Shown here: positions 47,736 to 60,374 of the stretch, in pieces | Numbering within the stretch: the stretch's first letter is position 1 | Layout of the letters: the number at the start of each line of letters is the position of its first letter | Source of the DNA: Timema cristinae | Lineage: Eukaryota > Arthropoda > Insecta > Phasmatodea > Timematidae | NCBI GenBank assembly: GCA_039000515.1 | Contig: JBCFYV010003508.1 | Location: 51,224,014-51,288,013 of the forward strand | Reading direction: 5' to 3' | DNA: 64,000 nucleotides | Program-made: the position numbers and the translations under genes | The notes under the pieces: model-generated | Databases searched by the model: none | What the model was told of the DNA's origin: nothing | What the model saw: only the letters and a program-made list of their open reading frames with translations

Positions 47736-49712
47736 TGACCAGCACACGTGTGTATGTATTAACACGTGTATTCATCTAGTGAAATGATTTCAAACCCTTT
47801 CTAGGTTGCGCACGCCCTTATTTCTGGTATTCTAGAGGTTCATTAGTTGAGAATTCTTTTAAATACATTATTGGAGTTTAAAAACATTCACTTAACTAAG
47901 CAAAGAGGAGTCTTATTCTAGTAAAAATAATACCTTAAGTAATATTTTAAATGTAAACCTACAAAACCCATTCACATATATTACCTAAATTAAAACTGAT
48001 TTGAAGCTTAGGCATAAAAAGAGATAGAGAAATCAATTATCATTCTAAATTTATACTAGTATAAATATACAACATATTATCACGATTAACAATTTGATAA
48101 AATTAATTGGAAACTATTTTTTTTAAATATCACCATTGCTCTATTATTGCTACGCACTCTAGATCGTCACGCACGCACGCTTGAGATACGGATACTAGAG
48201 GTTTAAAACAACTTAGTTTTTGTACAGTTTGTAGGAACTGTCATCCAAATTTAATGTTCTTGAATTTTTAAACTATTTATTTTGATCTAAATAAAACATT
48301 TAACTCTATAAGCTCATTTAAATTCTCTAATGTATTTATATTATCAAAATGATTGAAATGGTAATATTCTTATTAAATATTGGGGAGCTGTAAACTCCAA
48401 AATCAAATAGGTTTTGACGTATCATTGTGTTTTCTTTAATATGTTTTTATTTTGTATTAATATACAAACTCGAATATATGTTTAGGGTAAGGAAGGATAA
48501 ACCCACACAAACTGACATTGTTGTCCCATTAGCGCTTTCTCGAGTTTAAAAACATAAACAACAAATCAAACTATCATTTTGAGATATAACAGTATAAAAA
48601 ACAGGATAATAACTTTCTCAAATATTTGTGTATGTATTTTCCCATAGCTAGCCAACTAATTACCCCTTAAATCAAACAACTTACATGAATATTGCAAAAT
48701 TGTCAGGTGAAACAGATTGAAAAAAAAAGACATAACGCCTGAATAAACAAGGTTGTATAATACATCACAGATTTATGGCCGTGTAGGAAGACAATCACGT
48801 TGGGAGAAAACATTAATTACCAACAAAGTTTGTAATAAACTTTAGTGCTAGAATCTGAAGGGTAATATACACGTCGTATCGATTGATGGGAGGGTTTGGG
48901 GGTGAAACTAGAGATTCAGAGCAGATGTAAATATAGGGTTGGGAGACCATTCTAAACCAAATCTAAAAATAGGTATGTGTTCGTATGGGTGCTTTCAGAA
49001 TCACATTTGTTTGGAAAAGTTGGAGAGAGAAAAAAATGGCTCTAAGGGTAAACAAAATTCTGTATTTTTGCTTTACACATTTCTGCTATGCAAACAAGAT
49101 CCTGTTTATTTGCCAGAGTAAGGGGTAAGGGGTAGGGAATGTGGTTTTCACAAGAAGAAGAGCTAAAAGGAAAATATCAAAATAGAAATATATAAAGATT
49201 TGTTTTAAGTTTGAAGTCCAGGAACATTTTATGTCCCACACAATGTATTATGTTCTCTAGGTCACTGCACGGCTTTATTGTAATCACTCGTGAGCACAGC
49301 GAGTTGTTAAACACGCGCTCAACTATTCAGTATTGTTTATTGATGAAGAGCCAAATCGTTTGCATTATCACTAAAACAAGACAAATAAACATTTAAAAGT
49401 CGAGCGAAATAGAATTGGTGTGTGTTGAATGAATTAAAATGTCAACAAAATACTATACGACAAAGATATTAATTAAACACATTAAGTACACTCGTAATCC
49501 ATGGTGACACCATAAAAAAACAATAAAGAAAGTAATGTATCAACCAAATAAAGGTTATAGGCTAACCGAAGCGTCAGTTACAATAACCAGTGATTTGCTC
49601 AGTTACTAGTGTACGTCTGTCCGTGACTTTATGAACGTGACTATATTGTATATATTCATGGGTGGTCAGTTTTGATTATTTACAATATGATATTATTCAC
49701 ATATATTAAAAC
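47736..49712. other. No gene recognised
   Basis: AT-rich DNA without a supported coding region, inverted repeat or array. Short frames at 48939-49396 match nothing I recognise. Confidence 0.4.
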
Positions 49713-49900
49713 TTGGAGTGGTGGCTGAATGGTCTAAGGAATTATATTCTCAATTTACCAATGACTGGAAACTAATAATTGGAAATCACAGCCGAGTGAA
49801 CTGGGTTTATTTCAGTAAATGGGTTTCCTATTTTATATTTTAAATCTCTTTCCAAGCTAATTATGGTGAATTTCTTCTGGTCTGCTATTCCCAACCTACT
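49713..49900 (+). mobile_element. tRNA-derived SINE, diverged
   Basis: GAGTGGTGGCTGAATGGTCTAAGG is an A-box-like tRNA-Ser/Leu-type start. GGAAATCACAGCCGAGTG sits where the B box should be but is eroded. CTGGGTTTATTTCAGTAAATGG and CTTTCCAAGCTAATTATGG match the SINE body order. Confidence 0.5.
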
Positions 49901-50576
49901 GTTGATAACATTTAGGATACATATAACAATATTTGTTATATAATGGATCCCCTATTAAGGCTATAAAAGATATAAAATAACTTTTTATCCAAATTATTTA
50001 ATTATTCAATATTAATTTTTAACAGTATTTCTTGGATTTAATTTTGATGTATTATGTATTCGTAGAAGAACACTTTAATAAAAGAGAATATAAAAGTTAT
50101 AAAAGTATTTGACATAAACAGTTATTTCACTTTTTATCAAATTTGTTCCACATGGTTCTTGGTTATTTTATAAATATCTATTGTAAAAGCAAATTCCTAT
50201 CAACATTTAATAAGGTTGATAAAATGTAATATAACATGATAGAAAAAAGGATCTCTACAAAGTAAACATTTCTGCAGTTAACAAAGCACTTCTTACTGTA
50301 GGAATACAGTTTGAGTTTGAGGATATATCATTTCTAAACTATGGAGATATATAATCTACGGAATATGAGAAATATCCTCACCGAACATTTAAAAATGCCA
50401 CATTTGTCCTAAAGACTCCAGGTTCCCCACCCCTCTCCTATAAATATGTACATTCACGGCCTTAACATTATCAGTGTTTCTATCCTCGCCTAACTACCCG
50501 TCTGATCAATGTGCATCTATACAAACCAATTGGCTAGAGATGTATGAGGTTAAGTTTAGAGGAAATTTAATGAGTT
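49901..50576. other. No gene recognised
   Basis: AT-rich DNA leading into the largest array. Confidence 0.4.
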
Positions 50577-53500
50577 GGAAGGCATGCTAACCCAAAACTA
50601 CCCCCAGTTCTTCCCACCACTATATGTAAGGGTAGAGGGTATTCTAACCCAAAACTACCCCCAGTTCTTCCCACCACTATATTTAAGGGTAGAGGGTATG
50701 CTAACCCAAAACTACCCCCAGTTCTTCCCACCACTATATGTAAGGGTAGAGGGCATGCTAACCCAAAACTACCCCCAGTTCTTCCCACCACTATATGTAA
50801 GGGTAGAGGGTATGCTAACCCAAAACTACCCCAGTTCTTCCCACCACTATATGTAAGGGTATAGGGTATGCTAACCCAAAACTACCCCCAGTTCTTCCCA
50901 CCACTATATTTAAGGTTAGAGGGTATGCTAACCCGAAACTACCCCCAGTTCTTCCCACCACTATATGTAAGGGTAGAGGGCATGCTAACCCAAAACTACC
51001 CCCAGTTCTTCCCACCACTATATTTAAGGTTAGAGGGTATGCTAACCCGAAACTACCCCCAGTTCTTCCCACCACTATATGTAAGGGTAGAGGGCATGCT
51101 AACCCAAAACTACCCCCAGTTCTTCCCACCACTATATGTAAGGGTAGAGGGTATGCTAACCCAAAACTACCCCCAGTTCTTCCGACCACTATATGTAAGG
51201 GTAGAGGGTATGCTAACCCAAAACTACCCCCAGTTCTTCCCACCACTATATGTAAGGGTAGAGGGTATGCTAACCCAAACTACCCCCAGTTCTTCCCACC
51301 ACTATATGTAAGGGTAGAGGGTATGCTAACCCAAAACTACCCCCAGTTCTTCCGACCACTATATGTAAGGGTAGAGGGTATGCTAACCCAAAACTACCCC
51401 CAGTTCTTCCGACCACTATATGTAAGGGTAGAGGGTATGCTAACCCAAACTACCCCAAGTTCTTCCGACCACTATATGTAAGGGTAGAGGGTATGCTAAC
51501 CCAAACTACCCCCAGTTCTTCCCACCACTATATTTAAGGTAGAGGGTATGCTAACCCAAACTACCCCCAGTTCTTCCCACCACTATATGTAAGGGTAGAG
51601 GGCATGCTAACCCAAAACTACCCCCAGTTCTTCCCACCACTATATGTAAGGGTAGAGGGTATGCTAACCCAAAACTACCCCCAGTTCTTCCGACCACTAT
51701 ATGTAAGGGTAGAGGGTATGCTAACCCAAAACTACCCCCAGTTCTTCCCACCACTATATGTAAGGGTAGAGGGTATGCTAACCCAAAACTACCCCCAGTT
51801 CTTCCGACCACTATATGTAAGGGTAGAGGGCATGCTAACCCAAAACTACCCCCAGTTCTTCCCACCACTATATGTAAGGGTAGAGGGTATGCTAACCCAA
51901 AACTACCCCCAGTTCTTCCGACCACTATATGTAAGGGTAGAGGGTATGCTAACCCAAACTACCCCAAGTTCTTCCGACCACTATATGTAAGGGTAGAGGG
52001 TATGCTAACCCAAACTACCCCCAGTTCTTCCCACCACTATATTTAAGGGTAGAGGGTATGCTAACCCAAACTACCCCCAGTTCTTCCCACCACTATATGT
52101 AAGGGTAGAGGGCATGCTAACCCAAAACTACCCCCAGTTCTTCCCACCACTATATGTAAGGGTAGAGGGTATGCTAACCCAAAACTACCCCCAGTTCTTC
52201 CGACCACTATATGTAAGGGTAGAGGGTATGCTAACCCAAAACTACCCCCAGTTCTTCCCACCACTATATGTAAGGGTAGAGGGTATGCTAACCCAAACTA
52301 CCCCCAGTTCTTCCGACCACTATATGTAAGGGTAGAGGGTATGCTAACCCAAACTACCCCAAGTTCTTCCGACCACTATATGTAAGGGTAGAGGGTATGC
52401 TAACCCAAACTACCCCCAGTTCTTCCCACCACTATATTTAAGGGTAGAGGGTATGCTAACCCAAACTACCCCCAGTTCTTCCCACCACTATATGTAAGGG
52501 TAGAGGGCATGCTAACCCAAAACTACCCCCAGTTCTTCCCACCACTATATGTAAGGGTAGAGGGTATGCTAACCCAAAACTACCCCCAGTTCTTCCGACC
52601 ACTATATGTAAGGGTAGAGGGTATGCTAACCCAAACTACCCCAAGTTCTTCCGACCACTATATGTAAGGGTAGAGGGTATGCTAACCCAAACTACCCCAA
52701 GTTCTTCCGACCACTATATGTAAGGGTAGAGGGTATGCTAACCCAAACTACCCCCAGTTCTTCCCACCACTATATTTAAGGGTAGAGGGTATGCTAACCC
52801 AAACTACCCCAAGTTCTTCCGACCACTATATGTAAGGGTAGAGGGTATGCTAACCCAAACTACCCCCAGTTCTTCCCACCACTATATGTAAGGGTAGAGG
52901 GTATGCTAACCCAAACTACCCCAAGTTCTTCCGACCACTATATGTAAGGGTAGAGGGTATGCTAACCCAAACTACCCCCAGTTCTTCCCACCACTATATT
53001 TAAGGGTAGAGGGTATGCTAACCCAAACTACCCCAAGTTCTTCCGACCACTATATGTAAGGGTAGAGGGTATGCTAACCCAAACTACCCCCAGTTCTTCC
53101 CACCACTATATTTAAGGGTAGAGGGTATGCTAACCCAAACTACCCCCAGTTCTTCCCACCACTATATTTAAGGGTAGAGGGTATGCTAACCCAAACTACC
53201 CCAAGTTCTTCCGACCACTATATGTAAGGGTAGAGGGTATGCTAACCCAAACTACCCCAAGTTCTTCCGACCACTATATGTAAGGGTAGAGGGTATGCTA
53301 ACCCAAACTACCCCCAGTTCTTCCCACCACTATATTTAAGGGTAGAGGGTATGCTAACCCAAACAACCCCAAGTTCTTCCGACCACTATATGTAAGGGTA
53401 GAGGGTATGCTAACCCAAACTACCCCCAGTTCTTCCCACCACTATATGTAAGGGTAGAGGGTATGCTAACCCAAACTACCCCAAGTTCTTCCGACCACTA

Positions 53501-53786
53501 TATGTAAGGGTAGAGGGTATGCTAACCCAAACTACCCCCAGTTCTTCCCACCACTATATTTAAGGGTAGAGGGTATGCTAACCCAAACTACCCCAAGTTC
53601 TTCCGACCACTATATGTAAGGGTAGAGGGTATGCTAACCCAAACTACCCCCAGTTCTTCCCACCACTATATTTAAGGGTAGAGGGTATGCTAACCCAAAC
53701 TACCCCCAGTTCTTCCCACCACTATATTTAAGGGTAGAGGGTATGCTAACCCAAACTACCCCCAGTTCTTCCCACCACTATATGTA
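50577..53786. repeat. 56/57-bp minisatellite, about 57 copies, with higher-order repeats
   Basis: Units read GGGTATGCTAACCCAAA(A)CT, then ACCCCCAGTTCTTCCCACCA and CTATATGTAAGGGTAGA. Loss of one A gives 56 bp. The left part is mostly 57-bp units and open on both strands (57 = 19 codons); the right part is mostly 56 bp and closed. The block from 51551 recurs from 52061 (510 bp), and the block from about 52741 recurs from 53301 (560 bp = ten 56-bp units) with about one substitution in the compared lines. It is the largest repeat here. Confidence 0.97.
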
Positions 53787-53979
53787 GCTCACAGCAAACA
53801 GAAGGTTCTTATTGCTAACGTTGGTTAAAAGTCACTAAGTTTAACCTATTTAGAATTAATACTATATTTATACTATAGTTATACTATATTTTCAAGCAAG
53901 AAGACAATCAACCACTTCTAATAATACTACCCAAGGATTACTGTATAACTGGCTTTGTCGTAGATTATTGAAAGAACAA

Positions 53980-55578
53980 ACTATGTCTTGTATCCACATT
54001 AAATATTTAAAAGCAACTCAGATTCTTGCATTGACTAATCTAATGGGGTTAGAACAATTTAACGCAACGTATGATAATGGCGCTAACCTCCTAACTCATT
54101 TCCCCTCCCCTTGGTGGCTCCTAGCTCCCAATCACTGGTAAATATTGATCTAGCTCATCCACCCTTATTGACTACACTAGATGTACCTATTGCAACTAAA
54201 CATAATACTACCCCAATACATATATTGATCATGCACGGGGTGATTACTTCAATATTTACAACAACCTGGCCACAGTTACTTTCACCAAATTAGTCCAAAG
54301 GAAAATAAAAACGCATATTCCTCAAATTACTATTCAAAATTCCTCCAAATATCCGAATTGGTTTTCTTCTACGCTTAAATACTATAGTAGAAAAAAATAA
54401 TCAAAAAGTTTGTACAAACAAATAATAGTGAGTTCTATTCACGTTTTTCACACTTTGTTAAATCAGTTAAAATTAATTTGACTATAGATAGAGCCATTTG
54501 GACGAACTCGATGAAAAATAGTATTGAAAGCAAACTCAATGCTTTTTGAAAATTTGCTAAAAGTAATCGTGTGAATAGAGTATTTTCACCAAACTTAGGA
54601 ACTAATGGCAAGATTTTAATATATCTTTTATTAATTTCTGATGAGTTTCATTACGTGTGTAGTTTGGCTTTACCTGTCTTGTCCCACCCCATTATTGAAA
54701 ATAGCGCGCCCTTGTATCCATGCCACATTACACATTTGGATGTGCTGGGACAGATGGAATTCAAATTTTTATGGTTAATGGCTGTGCCAGCATTTTCAGC
54801 CCTTTGTTAACCTATGCCCTTATTATTAGCCTGTCAAATGAAACCTTTCCTCATACATAGGAACAATCTGTTGTCATAGCTATTTTTTAAATGAGAAAAA
54901 ACTAATGTTTGTAATTACAGGCCAGTATTTCTCTAATAACACTTTCTTTAAAGTATTCCAGAAAATACTTGTAATACATGAGCATACGTTCCACCATATT
55001 AAGAATACACTTTTAGATGGTCAACATGGCCTTATAAAAAATAAATATACTGCCACAAATTTAGTAGAATTTCAGGAATATTTTGCCCCTCAAGCTTCTA
55101 TCCAAGGGCTATTGATTTTGACCAAAGTAAGGCATTTGACTTATGTCAGCAAAGTGTTATTCTCTCTAAACTTGGTAGTTTTGGCCTGTCTCCCTCATAT
55201 GTAAATTGGTTCAGCAGTTATTTGAATGGAAGATCATTTACTATTAAAATAGATTCAAACACCTCCAATACATTTTTAGCCCCTTGTGGTGTATCTTACA
55301 ACAGGGTTATAATTTAGGTCCTCTTCTATTTAATGTGTTTATTGATGACATTGTTAAATATATTTTGTATTGTAAATTTTTATTCTTATCATTATTATTT
55401 TATATTTTTTCATAACCATTCACCAGTACATATCAATATTTAGCTATCATTGTTCATTTTATCTTGTTATTATTATACGTGCGTGTAAGGTACTTGTGTA
55501 CTTCTCAGTGCCGGCCTGTTATTGGTCTTACGACTGTTGGCCAGCACTATAATAAAGGAAATTGAAATTGAATTGAAA
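53980..55578 (+). pseudogene. Dead LINE with internal deletion: endonuclease end, partial RT, 3' tail
   Basis: The plus strand shows an N-terminal part (LTNLMGLEQFNATYDNGANL near 54035, like the end of a LINE endonuclease). Then comes a linker (PNWFSSTLKYY near 54352; KINLTIDRAIWTNS near 54470) and an RT start (LVIHEHTFHHIKNTLLDGQH with GLIKN near 54970). Motif A is DFDQSKAFDLCQQSVILSKL near 55120, followed by WFSSYLNGRSF and FIDDIVKYI near 55345. There the sequence jumps to noncoding 3' sequence ending AAATTGAAATTGAATTGAAA at about 55578, missing motif C onward. It resembles Jockey/CR1-like LINEs. Stops and the deletion make it non-functional. Confidence 0.78.
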
Positions 55579-56100
55579 ATATTAAGCTAGATGGTTATTT
55601 AGACTCATTTTTACGAGATGGAGGTTCTCGTTCTGATCATTGAGGTTTGAGCAGACCTAGAAATTTGAGAAACCCATCTGAAAGGATGGTATTTAATGTA
55701 CCTTTTGGTGATTTACTTATTTGATAATTAATAAATAATTTATATTACTATTATATTAGTACCTTTAATTCAAAGGCATTAATAAACTAATCTATGTGAC
55801 AGTGAAAATAGATTTACTAAAAAGATATTAATGATATTTCTTTCGAAGAAATAATATTAAACCAATAATATAAACATTGCAAAGGTAAGACTGAGAAAAG
55901 CCGTGCTCCGACCAAAGTGTAACCCTGTCTCAGAGTTTGGGCCCCAAACCTCAGAACTAATACATCCATTTTAACACGAGCTAGATGTTTATATATATTA
56001 GTCAAACGTATGATAAACATGACACATGGAGATGGGAATAGAAACCAGAACCTTGTCTTAGAGTACCAATATGTAACATTCTGCAGACACACACGTTAAG
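55579..56100. other. No gene recognised
   Basis: AT-rich DNA. The minus-strand 91-codon frame at 55817-56092 has no domain that I recognise. Confidence 0.4.
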
Positions 56101-57186
56101 ATAGACTTACAAGACTTCACTCTAGCAATAGACTTACAAGACTTCACTCTAGCAATAGACTCACAAGACGTCACTCTAGCAATAGACTTACAAGACGTCA
56201 CTCCAGCAATAGACTCACAAGACGTCACTCAAGCAATAGACTCACAAGACGTCACTTCAGCAATAGACTCACAAGACGTCACTCCAGCAATAGACTCACA
56301 AGACGTCACTTCAGCAATAGACTCACAAGACGTCACTCCAGCAATAGACTCACAAGACGTCACTCCAGCAATAGACTCACAAGACGTCACTCTAGCAATA
56401 GACTCACAAGACGTCACTCTAGCAATAGACTCACAAGACGTCACTCCAGCAATAGACTCACAAGACGTCACTTCAGCAATAGACTCACAAGACGTCACTC
56501 CAGCAATAGACTCACAAGACGTCACTCTAGCAATAGACTCACAAGACGTCACTCCAGCAATAGACTCACAAGACGTCACTCAAGCAATAGACTCACAAGA
56601 CGTCACTCCAGCAATAGACTCACAAGACGTCACTCTAGCAATAGACTCACAAGACGTCACTCCAGCAATAGACTCACAAGACGTCACTCTAGCAATAGAC
56701 TCACAAGACGTCACTCCAGCAATAGACTCACAAGACGTCACTCCAGCAATAGACTCACAAGACGTCACTCCAGCAATAGACTCACAAGACGTCACTCTAG
56801 CAATAGACTCACAAGACGTCACTCCAGCAATAGACTCACAAGACGTCACTCTAGCAATAGACTCACAAGACGTCACTCCAGCAATAGACTCACAAGACGT
56901 CACTCTAGCAATAGACTCACAAGACGTCACTCCAGCAATAGACTCACAAGACGTCACTCTAGCAATAGACTCACAAGACGTCACTCCAGCAATAGACTCA
57001 CAAGACGTCACTCTAGCAATAGACTCACAAGACGTCACTCTAGCAATAGACTCACAAGACGTCACTCCAGCAATAGACTCACAAGACGTCACTCTAGCAA
57101 TAGACTCACAAGACGTCACTCCAGCAATAGACTCACAAGACGTCACTTTAGCAATAGACTCACAAGACGTCACTCTAGCAATAGAC
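56101..57186. repeat. 27-bp minisatellite, about 40 copies
   Basis: The unit is AGCAATAGACTCACAAGACG followed by TCACTCY. The first two or three units have ACTTCAC in place of ACGTCAC. Every later unit has AGACGTCAC, a CRE-like core, at exact 27-bp spacing. Nine-codon units without stops give long minus-strand frames (VTSCESIAG periods) that are not genes. The last unit runs directly into a SINE. Confidence 0.96.
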
Positions 57187-57330
57187 AGGTGTGCTTCTAA
57201 CTGGTTTATTGGGATTACAATCTCGCTCAGATATACTGAGAATGGTTTATCTAAATTGTTTCCCACACTCTCTATATGAATAGTACATATGCATATAACA
57301 CGAATGGGTAGTAAGACACGTTGCTATAAG
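57187..57330 (+). mobile_element. SINE fused to the 27-bp array
   Basis: GGGATTACAATCTCGC (B-box-like), ATGGTTTATCTAAATTGTTT, CCCACACTCTC and ATAACACGAATGGGTAGTAAGACACG are the B box, body and tail of the main SINE family in order. The A-box part should lie just upstream, where the array's last unit (CACTCTAGCAATAGAC) stands. Confidence 0.6.
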
Positions 57331-58067
57331 CTCTTTAGCGACACGCAATTTTTTTTTTTGCTATGGACATTTAATCCGCACTTAGTTCACGGAGATATTG
57401 TCTATAGTTTACAAAATAAATACAAGAGTAAAAGCCAAACCAAGGTTAACTGTGACCCTTAAATAATGTCGAAACTTAAAAGTTTTGGTGAAAGGGTGGG
57501 GAAGGGTGGAATGGTATTTGAGTTTAGTTCAGTATTTTTGCAGTTCCCAGAGAAAAATATTTTTCGGATAAAATAAAAAATATATTGTTTCAGGTGCATT
57601 TAGCTTAGTTTTCAACTCATTGATTTAATCAGTTTTTGACGTGAGTGAAAACCTTCCAAATGAGCAGAAAATGTTCTGTTAAAATTTCCCAATGACTATG
57701 AAACATATTTAAAAATATTAATGTAAAATTGTCTTCTTCAGCAATATTTTATTATTTTACTAAAAATAAAAGTGTTTTGTTTTGAAACCTTATAAATACG
57801 GATCATAGCTCCCGATTCTTTACCTCTCACTTTAATGTTTGAACGTTTCTAAACGAAGAAGAGAATGACAAGTCTTCTGTAGCAAAACATGACGTAATAC
57901 CATTAGGAACAAAGTCTTCACTTGAATGGCTGTAGAAGCCAGTGAGGAAGATCACTTGAAAGCGTGGGAACTTATCTCGAGCTGGTTATTTTACTATCAA
58001 GTTCGATACTTAATGTGGGGACGTGAGAAAGGACTGTGTTTTTCACTTTTTATAGCAACATACTATA
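57331..58067. other. No gene recognised
   Basis: AT-rich unassigned DNA. Confidence 0.4.
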
Positions 58068-58278
58068 TTGCTCGAATATAAACATAGAGTTTATATTTTA
58101 TTCACGTGGTGAAATCAACAGTTGTTGAATATCTGTCATGAGCATGGCGGCATTAGATGACAAACATTTTAAATTAAGAGAAAAAATTGTCATTAAATTC
58201 CAGAACACCCTTAAAAGCTTAACAACTGTTGATATCACCAGGTAAGGAAAATTAAACTCTAGGTTTATACTTGAGCAA
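58068..58278. mobile_element. Palindromic MITE-like element, about 211 bp
   Basis: TTGCTCGAATATAAACATAG at the left end matches, inverted, CTAGGTTTATACTTGAGCAA at the right end. The arms continue inward through TAGAGTTTA, CACGTGGTGAAATCAACAGT and GTTGTTGAA, opposite TTAACAACTGTTGATATCAC. Arms are about 75 bp with scattered mismatches around a loop of about 60 bp. No target-site duplication is certain. Confidence 0.6.
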
Positions 58279-60002
58279 AATTTAGTTATTTTGGACAAAA
58301 AATATTTTGTTCTCTTGCATCTAAAATTAAACACTTTTAATATCTAGTTTTTAAATTTCAAGAAATTGTATACATATTCTAGTAAAATGGTCTAAATGTT
58401 GATATAAAATTTTACAATAAGCATCCTGTATGTACGAGTGAGACCTCAAATAAAATATTCTTTGATTTGGGGTATAAAGTATTTACTCAAATGCAACGTC
58501 ATTTAAAAAAGACCTATTGAAATATCAAATACAAACAACTTATAATACTTTTGTAAACTAGATAAAGTCAAATAGAGCGTTATTATTTATTTGCCAGAGG
58601 ATAACTCAACGTTGATTGCTTCACGTGTACGTCCACCAGGGTTATTCTGACCGGACGGGAACTAGTTGACGATGTCGCGTCGGGACGATCTCGTGAGCTG
58701 CCGACGTATGTGAGTCTGTCCGGTCGGTTAGTTGGCGACACGACTGCATCATCGCGAGATCTGTTGCTTATTTACGAGACTGTCTACCCCCTCGTTAACT
58801 TCCCGACTTTAATGGCGTTCATTACTTACTTTGGATTTTCATATATTTAAGTATTTATATTATCCAATTTAGTTGGGTAAGGGTTCATTTTAGTGTGTTT
58901 TAGCGTTTAGTAATTTTCAAGTGGGGTTTTTATTTGTATTTGCATCATAGATGTTCAAAACAGTTGTTTTAAAGTGTTAGGTTAGGGCTGAGCCATAATT
59001 TAAACAACGTGTGAAGTTTTAAATTGTTTCTTATGGTCGATATATATTTTATATATTCCGTCGTTTCTCATCTTAATAAATACCGTTTGCCATAAAGTAA
59101 TCCCAAGCCCAAATATTCTTTGCCACAATGTCCCCAGTGCCTCGCAAATCAAAAATCAACATCAAATTAACATAAGTTTATTGTTATGTATGTGAATAAA
59201 AAATAAAAAGTTTATAAATGTTTTAGTTGCTATCGCATTATGTGTTATTTTTACAAGTTTTTTGATATGATGTTGAAACACTGAATTTATCTTATTAATA
59301 AAAGTAGGTAACTTAGTATAGTTGATTATTTAATTGTGAAGTAGGCTTACCTACTAGTAAGGTAAGGTTAGGTTTTGTGGTTTGTGTTAGCTTATAATGA
59401 TAAAAAGAAAAATCATAACCTATTTTAATACTCTATTATTGGAGTATTTACCAATAAATTGACCTAACATTTCATGTATAGGCCTACATAAATAACATTT
59501 TCAAACCGTAGTAATCAAATAAATAATATAGAGGTGATAATGTTAAGGATCTTTTGTATAAACCCAAAGCCGTACAGGTAAAAACACAATATGTTCATCC
59601 ATAGCTACATTTCTCTGATGTTTTGGGTACGTTGATTAAATGTTAAAAATGTAAAAAAAATATCAATACCCATAATTATAATTTTAGTATCATTTGATTC
59701 GCCGTTTGCTCTTTAGTAGAGTTATTGTTTAAATTATATATTATTTTATAGTTTATTATAAAAAAGTGTGTTATATAAACTGTATTTTGATCATCATCCC
59801 TAATTTTTTCTATATCCTTGTTTGTGTTTGATTAAAATTAATAAAATACCTCTGAAATCATTAACTTTATAAGGAATTATAAAAAGTTGCTTTGATGAGA
59901 TTAAACTGGTAGTTACAAATAAGCTTTACTGTTAGGTAAATTGTATCTTTAATGAAAGAAATACCTAGGCTACATCATTGGGTACATTGTCAGGTTTGTC
60001 AG

Positions 60003-60135
60003 TGAAAGAGAGAGGGTTCAAATTATAACCAAGTGTAGTTAGGATACTTTCATTCTCCCTCCATGCAAATGTAGGCACATTTCTTATCATGTTTACTTCC
60101 CTCATCCTAATGTCGTCAGTGTAAATATCCCAATA
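60003..60135 (+). mobile_element. SINE body fragment inside the foldback-like element
   Basis: GAGGGTTCAAATTATAAC (B-box position), CATTCTCCCTCCATGCAAAT and GTAGGCACATTTCTTATC follow the order of the 574-846 SINE. Confidence 0.45.
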
Positions 60136-60374
60136 TCTTTGAGATATAATAAGGGTCGGTTCATAAAAGAATATTCAATACTTAAATACACATAAACATT
60201 TATAGATATGTAAAATGCAGTCCACATTCCTATTAGATCTTGTGTAGAAACCCTCCAATTTTAGACACTCCCAATATTCAGTTGTCTTGGATCACCACTA
60301 ACTATCTTAGTGAAAATATTAATACTTTAGACTATTTTGTTTGTTATTTTTACAAATTGATTGTATTTTGTTGC

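Noticed and set aside
50575..52329. Long frames on both strands of the 57-bp array
   Set aside because: Open on both strands because 57 is a multiple of three and the unit lacks stops. They close once 56-bp units dominate.
50577..53786. Telomere-like repeats, because units contain CTAACCC
   Set aside because: CTAACCC occurs once per 56-57 bp unit and not in short tandem runs.
3086..57186. CRISPR-like regularly spaced repeats in several arrays
   Set aside because: Units are contiguous with no unique spacers between repeats, and the context is eukaryotic. These are minisatellites.
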